Shown here: positions 37,667 to 48,469 of the stretch, in pieces
Numbering within the stretch: position 1 is the stretch's first letter
Layout: every line of letters starts with the position of its first letter
DNA from: Mixophyes australis
Taxonomy: Eukaryota; Chordata; Amphibia; Anura; Limnodynastidae
Reading direction: 5' to 3'
Assembly: GCA_036250195.1 (NCBI GenBank)
Contig: JAVHZZ010000011.1
Span: 55,552,811-55,616,810, forward strand
DNA length: 64,000 bases
Made by a program: the position numbers and the translations under genes
The notes under the pieces: model-generated
Told to the model about the DNA's origin: nothing
Databases searched by the model: none
The model's input: the letters and a program-made list of their open reading frames with translations, nothing else

Positions 37667-40600
37667 TCCCTGGAGTCCTCTCCATCTTCTATGAAATCTA
37701 AAGTCTGCGCTTTTGATGTTACGATTTCCTTTGCTACCAAATCCTTTGAGTCACAAGCATTGATTGATTCCGGAGCAGCAGGAAATTTCATTTCTAAATC
37801 ACTAGTGAATCAATGGTCTCTACCAGTGATTACTTTAAAAACACCCATTACTGTGACGGCTATAGATGGATCACGTCTCATCAATGGTCTCATCACTCAA
37901 AGTACGTCTCCAGTAACACTTCAGATTGGTGTACTGCACCATGAAGAAATTTCGTTTTTAATTCATCCAGTTACGACAAGTCCGATTGTCTTAGGCCTTC
38001 CATGGCTTCAGTGTCACTCTCCCCAGATTGACTGGCGCACTCCTCAAGTTACGTCTTGGGGGTCTGAATGTCACCATCGTTGCCTTTCCCAAGTTATTCC
38101 TCTTAAAGTACAGCAATCTTCCATCTCATCTTCCTCTCCGGGACTCCCTCCTCAGTATGCTTCATTTGCCGATGTGTTTGATAAAGCTCAGTCTGAACGT
38201 CTTCCTCCTCATCGTTCTTGGGATTGTCCGATCGACCTTCTACCTGGCAAGACTCCTCCCAGGGGTCGGGTCTATCCACTCTCGTTACCTGAAACTCAAG
38301 CCACATCTGAGTATATACAGGAGAATCTCCAGCGTGGGTTTATTCGACCTTCCACCGCTCCCGCTGGAGCTGGGTTCTTCTTCGTCAAAAAGAAGGATGG
38401 ATCACTACGCCCTTGCATAGATTTTCGTGGACTCAACGCCATTACTATCAAGAATCGGTATCCCATTCCGCTGATCACTGAGCTATTCGATCGCATCAAG
38501 GGAGCTCGGATCTTTACTAAGTTGGATCTTCGTGGTGCCTACAATTTAATTAGAATCCGTTCCGGTGACGAATGGAAGACAGCGTTCAACACCAGAGACG
38601 GGCATTACGAATATCTGGTAATGCCTTTCGGGCTGTGTAATGCCCCCGCTGTTTTCCAAGGCTTCATCAATGAGATCTTTCGGGACTTATTATATGTATG
38701 TGTCGTTGTGTACCTGGACGACATATTGATCTTTTCACAGGACCTGCCTTCTCATCACCAACATGTGGCAGAGGTCCTCTCCAGACCACGGAAAAATTCA
38801 TTGTTCTGTAAATTAGAAAAATGTTCATTCGAGCTGCCCCAGATTCCATTCTTGGGGTATATAGTTTCCGGAGTTGGCCTGAAGATGGATCCAGACAAGG
38901 TGAATGCTGTATTACATTGGCCCCAGCCAAATACTCTTCGTGCTATCCAGCGTTTTTTAGGTTTTGCCAATTACTATAGACGCTTCATTCAAGACTTTTC
39001 ATCCATTGCATCTCCTATTGTGGCCCTGACTCGGAAAGGGGCTAATACTAAGCAATGGTCATCTGAGGCTCTCCAAGCCTTTCAAATTCTCAAAGAGTCC
39101 TTCTCCTCTGCTCCCATACTTCGACAGCCTGATGTGACACTTCCATTCTTCCTAGAAGTAGATGCCTCTAATGTGGGCTTAGGAGCCATTCTCTCCCAAC
39201 GCTCGGAGCAACAAAAATTCCATCCTTGTGCCTTCTACTCTCGGGGTCTTTTGCCCGCAGAGAAAAATTATACAATCGGGGACAAGGAGTTGCTGGCCAT
39301 CAAAGCTGCATTAGAGGAATGGAGATACTTGTTGGAAGGAGCTCGCCATCCGGTGACGATCTTCACGGATCATAAGAACTTGTCATATCTACAATCTGCC
39401 CAATGCTTGAACCCTCGTCAAGCAAGATGGTCTCTTTTCTTTTCCCGTTTTGAATTAATTATAACCTTCAAACCAGCCGCTAAGAACAAAAAAGCTGACG
39501 CTCTATCTCGAGCTTTTGTGACGTCCTCTGATGTAGAAGAGGTTCCCAACCATGCTATTCTAGACCCCAAATGTATCTCACTGGCTGCTTCATCCACCAA
39601 AATGCTACCATTTGGGAAGACCCTCGTGCCTCCTACTCTGAGGAGGAAAATCCTTTCGTGGTTCCATGCCTCTCGTTTTTCTGGACACGCCGGTGAACAC
39701 AAGACCTTTGAGATTCTCTCTCGAAGTTACTATTGGCCTTCAATGAGGAGAGACGTCAAAGAGTTTATTGCTTCCTGTGATTTATGTTCTCAGTTCAAAT
39801 CCTCCCGCAGAACTCCAGCAGGGTTGCTGCGACCACTACCCATTCCGTCCAAGCCTTGGACCCATATTAGTATGGATTTCGTTACTGATTTGCCACCAAG
39901 TAAGAATCATAATACTATTTGGGTAGTGGTAGACAGATTTTCGAAGATGGCTCATTTCGTCCCTCTGTCTGGTTTACCTTCCTCGTCTACTCTGGCTGAA
40001 CATTTCATTAAAGAAATCTTCCGTATCCATGGATGTCCGTCTGAGATTGTGTCAGATAGAGGAGTACAATTCGTTTCCAGATTCTGGCGGGCCCTTTGTA
40101 AAACCTTGGGCATACGATTAGCACTCTCATCTTCTTACCATCCGCAATCTAACGGACAAACTGAACGAGTCAATCAAGATCTTGAGACTTTTATAAGGAT
40201 GTTCTCATCAGCCAATCAAGACAACTGGGTAGAATTGCTTCCTTGGGCTGAATTCGCCCATAACAACATGTACCATGAGTCGTCATCCAAAACTCCATTC
40301 TTTGTGGTCTACGGTCATCATCCGTCTTTTCCGGAATTTCCTGCCCTCCCGCCCACCCAAGTTCCTGCTGTGGAGACTGCTTGTCAGACCTTCAAAAATA
40401 TCTGGTCACAGGTCAAAACCTGTTTAAAGAAGACATCTAACAAATATAAGTCTTTCGCAGATAAGAAGAGGCGGGGTATTCCACCACTAAAAATTGGAGA
40501 TCGTGTCTGGTTATCTACCAAAAATATTCGTTTGAAGGTTCCATCTATGAAATTCGCCCCTCGTTTTATTGGTCCATATAGGATCATTCAAGTAATCAAT

Positions 40601-41017
40601 CCAGTATGTGTTAAACTTCTTCTTCCTAAGAATCTTCGGATTTCCAATGCCTTCCATGTGTCTTTGCTCAAACCTCTCATCATCAACCGTTTCTCGACTC
40701 CTCCCTCAGCACCGCAGCCAGTTCAAGTTCATCAGGAGGAGGATTTCGAGATTACTGAGGTATTGGATGCAAAAATTTCGCGAGGAGTTCTCCGTTTCCT
40801 CGTTCATTGGAAGGGCTTTGGTCCTGAGGAGCGCTCATGGATCAAAGCTGAAGATCTTAATGCTCCTGCCCTTCTGAAGAAGTTTTATTCCAAAAATCCG
40901 GACAAGCCCGGTTCCAGGCGTTCTGTGCCCACCTTTAAAAGGGGGGGTACTGTCACTCACCGGACTGTGAGTGCTTCTTCCCGGACATTTAGGAACCGTG
41001 GCCGTCCTCCATCCTGA
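37655..41017 (+). CDS. pol: Gypsy-C Pol (protease, RT, RNase H, integrase, chromodomain)
   Basis: 1,120 codons counted from the GTG at 37655; in the cell it should be made as Gag-Pol by -1 frameshifting. Protease ALIDSGAAGNF (active D38). RT motif A D291, YLDD 353-356. RNase H D503, E545, D572. Integrase HHCC (H671, H678, C708, C711), catalytic D741, D801, E837 (SMDFV, SDRGVQF, QTERVNQ), a GPY-like FIGPYRI at 971, then a chromodomain about 1028-1078 (FLVHWKGFGPEERSWI) expected to guide integration to chromatin. No stop or obvious missing catalytic residue. The last about 20 residues read the 3' LTR. The intact reference for gypsy-A. Confidence 0.95.
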   Translation: MKLGSLESSPSSMKSKVCAFDVTISFATKSFESQALIDSGAAGNFISKSLVNQWSLPVITLKTPITVTAIDGSRLINGLITQSTSPVTLQIGVLHHEEISFLIHPVTTSPIVLGLPWLQCHSPQIDWRTPQVTSWGSECHHRCLSQVIPLKVQQSSISSSSPGLPPQYASFADVFDKAQSERLPPHRSWDCPIDLLPGKTPPRGRVYPLSLPETQATSEYIQENLQRGFIRPSTAPAGAGFFFVKKKDGSLRPCIDFRGLNAITIKNRYPIPLITELFDRIKGARIFTKLDLRGAYNLIRIRSGDEWKTAFNTRDGHYEYLVMPFGLCNAPAVFQGFINEIFRDLLYVCVVVYLDDILIFSQDLPSHHQHVAEVLSRPRKNSLFCKLEKCSFELPQIPFLGYIVSGVGLKMDPDKVNAVLHWPQPNTLRAIQRFLGFANYYRRFIQDFSSIASPIVALTRKGANTKQWSSEALQAFQILKESFSSAPILRQPDVTLPFFLEVDASNVGLGAILSQRSEQQKFHPCAFYSRGLLPAEKNYTIGDKELLAIKAALEEWRYLLEGARHPVTIFTDHKNLSYLQSAQCLNPRQARWSLFFSRFELIITFKPAAKNKKADALSRAFVTSSDVEEVPNHAILDPKCISLAASSTKMLPFGKTLVPPTLRRKILSWFHASRFSGHAGEHKTFEILSRSYYWPSMRRDVKEFIASCDLCSQFKSSRRTPAGLLRPLPIPSKPWTHISMDFVTDLPPSKNHNTIWVVVDRFSKMAHFVPLSGLPSSSTLAEHFIKEIFRIHGCPSEIVSDRGVQFVSRFWRALCKTLGIRLALSSSYHPQSNGQTERVNQDLETFIRMFSSANQDNWVELLPWAEFAHNNMYHESSSKTPFFVVYGHHPSFPEFPALPPTQVPAVETACQTFKNIWSQVKTCLKKTSNKYKSFADKKRRGIPPLKIGDRVWLSTKNIRLKVPSMKFAPRFIGPYRIIQVINPVCVKLLLPKNLRISNAFHVSLLKPLIINRFSTPPSAPQPVQVHQEEDFEITEVLDAKISRGVLRFLVHWKGFGPEERSWIKAEDLNAPALLKKFYSKNPDKPGSRRSVPTFKRGGTVTHRTVSASSRTFRNRGRPPS

Positions 41018-42658
41018 GGGTCTGCGCATGCGCAGCCCTTTCTAACCCTTCAGTGTATGTTCCTTTAACTTAATTGGCAGATCAGGCAACACTCCCTATA
41101 TTAAGCACCTGTGGTCAATACCACGTTGCCTGATCTTGGAGTCTCATTCCCAATGAGTCTCTGAAGGTGTTCCTGTGTTTCCTCGTGTATTCAGCGCTGC
41201 TGATTCCTGTGGTTTCCAAACCACTTCTACCTCTGTGGTTTCCAAACCACTTCTACTACTGTGGTTCCCATACCACTTCTACCCTCCTGTGTATCATCGT
41301 GACTGTTAGCTGATTCCTATCCGCTGCCTCCGTGCACTACAGTCTTCCACCTGCAACTCGTCTGTGTTTCATCGTGACTGTTTGGCTGATTCCTATCCGC
41401 TGCCTCTGTGCGCTTCAGTCTTCAGCTCATCTCAACTCTCCCGTGTTTCCTCGAGACTGCTGCTACTATTGCTATCCGCTATTCTCCGTGATCAACAGTT
41501 CCAGTTCAACTCTGCTCTCCCGTGTCCCATCGTTACTGCACCTGCTGGTTGCTATTGGCTACCTCCGTGTGTCCGCAGAGACCTGTTGCTGCTACTCTCA
41601 GCTCTACTCGTCCATCTACTGCTGATCCGCTCTCCACGCTTTCCTGTGTTCCCGCTGGTCTCTACCCGCCTGTCAGCATTGGATTCGTGTCTCACCATTT
41701 ACCCCTCTGCTAGACCATCACCATTCTCCAGGGTCCTCCAGGAGTCCAGTTCCACACTCTACTGATTCCTGTGTATTCGTTTCCCTGCTGGTCTACTTAC
41801 CTGTGCGCTGCACCTACTAGACCACCGCTTCACCCATCCAGGGACCTCGCATCCTGCCGGCCTCCTGCCGCTCAGGTATCTCTGCACTCCTGGCTGACTG
41901 CCTGCTTCTGAACCACGGTATGCATACTTCTCATTGACTGTGCTGGTGTATTGCATATCTTGCTGGACTGTGTTGGTTCTCCTCTGGAGTTTGCTATCCG
42001 CTGAGTCTATTGCCATCATTGACTGTGTTATCTTGTGCCGGATTACTTCAAGAGACTTTCTATTATTGCAGTGCTGTTCAGTCATTTATATATATTGTGC
42101 ATATTACTGTGGATCGAGTTTAAGGTGTCCGTGTATATCCTGTGTTGCAGTCTCTCCCCGTGCACCTCCTCACATATATATTCAGTGGTACAACTTGCTA
42201 GAGGCAGACCACTGATCCCTGTTTCCTGTATCACCTGTTCCAGTATCCTCTCACATAGCAGTGGTACAACTTGCTAACGCAGACCACTGACTCCCCGGAT
42301 ACCTCCACTTGGATTCCATTCCTTCACTCAGACAGCGGTACAACTTGCTATCCGCAGACCGCTGACTCTCATCACCTCCTCGTTTCTGTTGGACATTCCT
42401 CCTCACTATAGCAGTGGTACAACTTGCTATCGCAGACCACTGACTACCTTCACGTGTCCTTTGTCCATACAGTTCCTCGTGTATTATTACCTCCATATTA
42501 CCAGTGCTGCTAGTCATAGACTTTCCAGAGCATCTCATCATCTGCTATTTCCTGTTCCGTGATCACCCTGCTACCAGAGTACCATATTACCACCTATACT
42601 GCTCTGGTAAGCCTATCACCTGGTGATCCCTGGGTAAAGACTCCTAGTGCCCGTGACA
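40951..42658 (+). repeat. Gypsy-C 3' LTR
   Basis: 1,708 bp, same ends as the 5' LTR. One copy of the 65-bp leader unit and four hairpin units (42183-42214, 42259-42289, 42333-42364, 42412-42442; loops TAGAG, TAAC, TATCC, TATC). Preceded by polypurine aaaaggggggg. Confidence 0.92.
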
Positions 42659-43272
42659 ATTATACTATACCACGCTTGTTTACATTTACGGAAGGGTAAG
42701 AGTCCATCTACTCCCTTTTTACTGCGGTGACAGTCGTGGAATGTTTTAAATGTTTTGAAAAGCTTTTTTATGCCTATGTTGGTACACATGGAATAAATTG
42801 TTAAATGGTGTTTCACTACAGAGTTCCTTCTTCTTTTTTATGACCATCAAAACGGAGAGGAATTTGACATGGTGAAGTCGTGATCTCTCCATGAAGAGTA
42901 CAGGTTATGCTACATGCGTGATACCTTTTACCTTCCAGTGAGTACATACCCTTAAGGGGTTAAGAAGATTGTGTTTATCACGTGGTGTTTGTATATACTA
43001 CATATTACATGGGCATTAGAAGGATATTGATGTTTGGACCAACTGGACTGTACAAGCTGTACTATGTTTGTCTTTTCTTTTCCTTTTATATATGCATCTG
43101 AATGACTGAGAAAAAAAGAGAAAATATGATTCGTTCCACTACAGTGTGAAATCACGTCTCTTGGAATATAGACTTATAAACAGGACGCTCATTGCAATAA
43201 TAGTGGACTATTGAATATCACCATTAGCGCCGTCTTCCCTTTTATTTGTTTGTATATGCTTATACTGTGCAG
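42659..43272 (+). other. PLE-like fragment, right of gypsy-C
   Basis: AT-rich DNA with no gene. It starts with the attat TSD copy, contains aataaattg...tttcactaca (about 42792-42820) like the PLE repeat (27518-27550), and ends near tagcgccg (43226), a word also close to the end of the PLE repeat (27748). Probably the continuation of 34741-34905. Confidence 0.4.
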
Positions 43273-46200
43273 ATCCCGGCCATCTCCTAAATACCTGTCC
43301 CAAGAGATCAGGAAATGCCAGACCCTAACCTGCTACAGAGAGGTCAGATTAGGGAATTCCAAAGCCTCTCCCTCTTTTGAAGCTCTCAAACTCTGCTCCT
43401 TTCCTGTTACCTTCCATGGGCCTCTTGGTCCCTTTTACACCTCCGCTCTCTTTGATTCTGGTGCTGCCGGGAATTTTATTTCTCTCTCTTTGATTTTACA
43501 GACCTCCATACCTGTTGACCCCCTGGAGGTTCCTGTTTCCATTACGGCTATTGATGGGTCCCGAATAGCTAACGGAATTATTACATTTTGTATCAAACCT
43601 GTCACACTCCATATCGGGGCTTTGCATCACAAACAAATTACCTTCCATGTACTTCCTACTACTACTACTCCCATCAACCTGGGACTACCTTGGCTCCGAC
43701 AGCACTCCCCTTCGATGGATTAGTCTTCATCTCAGATCCTGTCTTGAGGATCCGCTTGTTTCCAGAGGTGACCCGAGTCTTACCTCTCAGAACCACCTCT
43801 ACCAGTTCGGAACCCAAATTTGTGACTTTATCCAAACGGTATCACCCCTTTCGGGGTGTGCTTGACACAGTTCGCTCTGAGTATTTGTCTCCTCACCGCC
43901 CCTGGGACTGTCCCATTGAACTTCAACCGGGGAAAACTCCACCAAGAGGTTGTGTATATCCTTTATCATTACCGGAGACTAGGGCTATGTCCGAGTTCAT
44001 CCAGGAGAACCTTTAACGAGGTTTCATCAGACCTTCCTCTTTGCAGGCATCTTCTTTGTTAAAAAAAAGATGGATCTCTGAGGCCGTGCATTGACTGTCG
44101 GGGCCTTAACGCCATAATTGTCAAGAACCGATACCCCATTCCGCTCATCACTGAGCTTTTTGATTGCATTAAAGGGGTCCAAGTCTTCACCAAGTTAGAC
44201 CTACGAGGAGCCTATAACCTCATCAGAATCAAATCTGGGGACGAGTAGAAGACCACTTTTAATACACGTGACGGTCATTACCAATATCTTGTAATGCCAT
44301 TTGGTCTGTGCAATGCACCTGCCGTATTTTAAAGCTCTGTCAATTAAATATTCAGAAATCTCCTCTATGTCTGTCTGGTCGTGTATCTAGATGACATTCT
44401 AAACTTCTCTCAAGACATGTCCTCTCACTGTCTCCACGTGGCTGAGGTCCTCTCCAGGTTACGCCGTAACCGACTGTTCTGTAAGCTGGAGAAGTGCTCA
44501 TTCGAACTCCATCAAATACCCTTCCTGGGGTACATCGTATCAGGATCCGGACTTTAAATGGATCCAGACAAGGGAAAAGCTATTTTGGACTGGTCCCTTC
44601 TGCTAGGCCTCAAACCCATTCAGTGATTCCTTGGATTCACCAATTATTGCAGACGCTTCATCCTAGGTTATTCTTCCATTGTGGCTCTAATGCGCAAGGG
44701 CTCTAACCCCAAGTCTTGGGCAATAGCCACCATGGTGGCCTTCAGATTCCTTAAAAAGGCCTTCGCCTCTGCACCTATCATCAAACAACCGGATACCGCT
44801 TCTCCGTTCTTTCTGGAGATCGATGCCTCCAACATCAGCATAGGAGCCGTCCTCTCTCAGAAATCACCCAGAGGTCAATATCACCCCTGTCCATTCTATT
44901 CCAGGGAATTCCTCCCTGCAGAGGCAGACTACACAATTGGGGACAAGGAACTGCTGGCTATCAAAGCATCTCTAACTGAATGGCGTTACCTTTTGGAAGG
45001 GGCACGACATCCAGTGACCATTTTTACCGATCATAACAACTTGTTGTACCTTCAAACAGCACAGTGCTTGAATCCCAGGCAAGCTCGGTGGTCACTTTTC
45101 TTTTCCACTTTGATTTTCACATTACGTTTTAACCAGGGAACTAAAAATAAACGAGCTGACGCTCTATCCCATGCATTTTCTTCACACGTGCCTCCGGAGG
45201 ATTTCCCTTATCATCCCATACTGGACCCCAAATGTCTCATGTTCCCCACTTTGTTCGAAACTCCTGGTCCGCCACATGAGAGTCACCTCTGGTCTTCGCC
45301 GAAAGCTTTTAAAACATTTTAACTCTAATCTCTTCTCTGGACACTCTGGGGTTCGCAAGACCCACAAATTGATATCTAGACTCTACTGGTGGCCAAGTCT
45401 ACACTCCGATCACCGGGACTTCATCTCCTCCTCTAACATTTGTACACAGCACAAGACCTTGCATCAGTCTCCTGTTGGCCAACTACTTCCTTTACCCATA
45501 CCACGGGAACCCTAGATCCATATCAGTATGGACTTCATTACAGACCTACCATCCAACAAGAACTGTACCGTCATATAGATTGTGGCGGACCACTATTCGA
45601 AAATGGCTCACTTCATTCCTCTGCCCGGTCTACCATCCTCTCCAGTGTTAGCAACCCACTTTGTCAAAGAAATTTTCCGTCTGCATGGCTGTCCAGCCGA
45701 AATAGTCTTGGATCGAGGCGTCCAGTTTGTATCTAAATTATGGAAATCTCTCTGCAAGTTGTTGGGAATCAAATTGAATTTTTCCTCTGCTTACCACCCT
45801 CAATCCAACGTGCAGACCGAACGAGTGAATCAGGACCTAGAGTCTTTCCTCAGGATGTTTTCCTCTGCCAATCAGGACAATTGGGTGGACCTTTAACCAT
45901 GGGCTGAATTCGCCCACAATAATGCATTCCACGAGTCTACCTCTACTTCCCCCTTTTTAGTGGTCTATGGACTTCATTCTCCTCTGCCCAAATTCACAAC
46001 CCTAAGGCCCACCCACCGAACCAGGTTCCTGTTGATATGCCTTACACTGCAAGTAAGAGGTGGACCCAAGTAAGATCCTGTCTCAAGAAGTCATCTAACC
46101 GTTATAAATAAACCACGGATAAAAAATGGCGAGTACCAAAAACATACGTCTCAAAGTGCCTTCGATGAAACTGGCTCTGCGCTTTATTGGTATTTACAGT

Positions 46201-46556
46201 ATTGCTCAAGCTATTAATCCTGTGTCTTTCAAGTTGCGGTTGCCTGCTTCCCTCCGTATTCATAATTCCTTTCACGCTTCCTTGTTGAGACCATTCAAGA
46301 TCAACCGTTTCTCTTCTGCACTATCCTCCACCATTCCTAGAGTTCATCAAGAGGAGGAGTTTGAACTCAAGCAAATCTTGGATTCCAAGTACTAAAAGTG
46401 TGGGCTAGGTACCTAGTGGATTAGAAGGGCTACAGCCCCGAAGATTGATCATGGGTGCGACATCCACGCACCATGTTTATTGGAGAAATTTCATATGAAG
46501 TTCCCTTTGAAGCCCAGTAATAGGCGTGCAGTGCCCTTCTTTAAAGGGGGGAAACT
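43273..46556 (+). pseudogene. pol: Gypsy-D: decayed chromovirus gag end and pol
   Basis: Begins inside the gag knuckle region and carries pol remnants with many stops and frameshifts. Protease FDSGAAGNF is at about 43450-43480. RT shows [13 protein letters not shown] with a stop in the next block and YLDDIL at about 44385. RNase H is in the open stretch 44681-45322 (EIDASN, GDKELLAIKA, TDHNNL), integrase at 45582-45896 (LDRGVQF, QSNVQTERVNQ), and the SH3-like end at 46126-46395. The chromodomain is destroyed. The frameshift stem is partly kept (ccctaa/ttaggg near 43322-43376), but the heptamer is AGGAAAT. No 5' LTR. Older relative of gypsy-A/C, polypurine aaaggggggaaac at 46543-46555. Confidence 0.88.
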
Positions 46557-47740
46557 GTCACACGCCGGGCGATTGGCTTTTTACTTCAGTATTTTAGCGT
46601 CTTGTTTATTATAAATAAACTCTTTTATTACTATATTATATTCTCTTTATAAATTCATTTTAACTTTATTTATATTATCTGTGATTTTTGTAAAACCATT
46701 GATGTCTACTGGAAGGTGGTCTGAGGGCGTTCCTTCATGTACTAGTTTAATGTCTCCCTTTTAAGATGTGTCCATCTCCACCAATAGGAATTATTAAGGG
46801 GACGTTCTAATCAAGTACTTTGCCTAAATAAGCACCGCCTTTTTCATATTGAGCAGATTCACACATTTTTTCATTACATGCCCTGAGGAAGCCCCCGTGT
46901 TGCGGAGTGAAACGCGTTTGTACTATTCTTATTACCCTGGACTTCTCCTATTATTGGAGAAGAGGAGTATATTATACTTTACACTGTCCATGATTAAATA
47001 TTTTTATTCAACTACATCAGTATGCAGCTGTACGCAGCTGCGTGTTTCAGCCGTCCATACCGGAAGTTCGGCTTTTGATGCACAGGCTTGCCTTCCACTA
47101 CCAAGGAAGTGAGAGAGGAGTTTGTCGCTTCTAAACTGAAGCTGGCGGTGCACCGCCGTTGGAGGGAGACTGCTCTGGAGCCTTGTTTCACCATTTTTCA
47201 CGGATCCTGGTATCTTTGGGACTGAACATTGGAGGTAACATATGTACTTTGCCCCTTTTCTTCTAGTCCACGCTATCGCTTTGGATGCGATTCACTTCTC
47301 ATATTGCCCCCATTTTTTCGTTGTTACTGGACATTTTCTCTTATTTGTTCTACTCCATTTGGACATTTATTTTTTATTTTTTTATTTTTTATTATTATTA
47401 AATTTTGCCATTTTCATGCCCACATCTATTGTCAGTTTTTAACAGGATCATATTTATTTATATTTTTTATATTTTATTTATTATTTTCTGTACTATGCCA
47501 TCCCTTATATATTTTCTTTTGTTTTTATATGTTTTGTTTTTTATTTTCTTGGCCTTTTCCTCCACTTTTTAGCGCCGTGGGTCAAAATTATTGTTTAGAT
47601 TGGGTCTTACACCTGATCCCTGGCACACTCACCTGCTCCAGCCGTCTGCTCAATCTTGGTCGGAAGCCGCCATCTTGGCTCCGGGTATGCGCATACGCAG
47701 ATCCGTCCTGTCAATTCCCTCAGCTCCTCTCTCATTAGTG
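46557..47740 (+). other. Gypsy-D LTR start followed by PLE-like fragment
   Basis: TGTCACACGCCGGGCG marks the start of the gypsy-D 3' LTR, but it soon passes into unrelated AT-rich DNA. At 46881-46920 the sequence CTGAGGAAGCC...GAAACGCGTTTG resembles a hammerhead with one change in the CTGATGA strand. It is followed by attaaat...caactaca (about 46994-47017) and tagcgccg near 47571, as in the other PLE-like pieces. Long T-rich open frames here are not genes. Confidence 0.45.
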
Positions 47741-47748
47741 GCGTGACT

Positions 47749-47868
47749 GGAGGGCGGGAGGGGGCAGGGCAAGGCCAATCGCGTCATTTTGGCCCCGCCA
47801 ACACCCCCCGTCACGGGGCAGGGCCAAAATGACGCGATTGGCCTCGCCCCCGCCCCCTCCCGCCCTCC
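47749..47868. repeat. GC-rich inverted repeat
   Basis: Arms 47749-47794 and 47822-47868 (ggagggcgggaggggg... and its complement, sharing ggccaatcgcgtcatttt) around a 27-bp spacer. Small indels between arms. Possibly a MITE-like element with the following segment that ends agttggcaagtatg at 48010. Confidence 0.7.
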
Positions 47869-48008
47869 AAAATGGCGTGAAGCACCGTCAAATGACGCGA
47901 TTCTCGGTGAAACCTGGGATGTGGGAGAAATGCCAGCTCGCCCGGGAGCCCGGGAGACTGACCCGAATTTCGGGAGTCTCCCGGACTCTCCGGGAGAGTT
48001 GGCAAGTA

Positions 48009-48009
<1 letters not shown>

Positions 48010-48050
<41 letters not shown>
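48010..48050. repeat. (AT)n microsatellite
   Basis: About 20 uninterrupted AT dinucleotides directly after agttggcaagtatg. Confidence 0.95.
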
Positions 48051-48052
<2 letters not shown>

Positions 48053-48264
48053 GTTCTATTAGTACGTTTATGTAAAAGAAGCCTCTTTTCCTTACATACA
48101 CCTTTGTAATAAATGCCACTGTCAATTGTAAGATGTTTGATGATATTTTGGGGAGTGCCAGAATGCCAGAATTAATTAGCTTAATATAGCGCACTGTGCC
48201 ACTTGCTGGGTCTTCAGTAAAGATGCCTGGCTTTTATAGGCCTGTACACTGCATTTTCGTATGC

Positions 48265-48425
48265 TACGCAGTGCAAACTGCATTCTCCATCCATTCCGGC
48301 TGCCGGAATGGAGTGCAGACTGCATTCCCCATCCATTCTGGCTGTCGGAATGGAGTGCTGAGTGCATTTCACTCCCGGAATGGAGTGCAGAGTGCATTCC
48401 CCATCCATTCCGGCTGCTGGAACAG
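48265..48425. repeat. Short tandem repeat with internal hairpins
   Basis: Three to four imperfect units of roughly 48 bp, each with catccattccggctg-type and ggaatggagtgca words. The first holds a perfect 8-bp stem, cattccgg with ccggaatg. No convincing coding sequence. Confidence 0.7.
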
Positions 48426-48469
48426 ATGGCAAAGGTACGTGCAAAAACATTCACGTATCCTGAATAAGG

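Larger units (their letters stand above)
34906..42658 (+). mobile_element. Gypsy-C: Sushi/Tf1-type chromovirus with open gag and pol
   Basis: 7,753-bp element with TSD attat (34901-34905 and 42659-42663). 5' LTR 34906-36694, self-priming site 36697-36706, gag 36708-37640, -1 signal 37622-37666, pol to 41017, polypurine tract (aaaaggggggg, about 40937-40947), 3' LTR 40951-42658. Both reading frames are uninterrupted. LTRs differ in repeat number and at scattered bases. Same family as gypsy-A. Confidence 0.95.

Noticed and set aside
47229..47738. 169-codon plus-strand frame rich in Phe
   Set aside because: Product of T-rich sequence in a PLE-like fragment; no domain and a second frame is also open.
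47811..48194. Minus-strand frame with repeated IY residues
   Set aside because: Translation of the (AT)n microsatellite.
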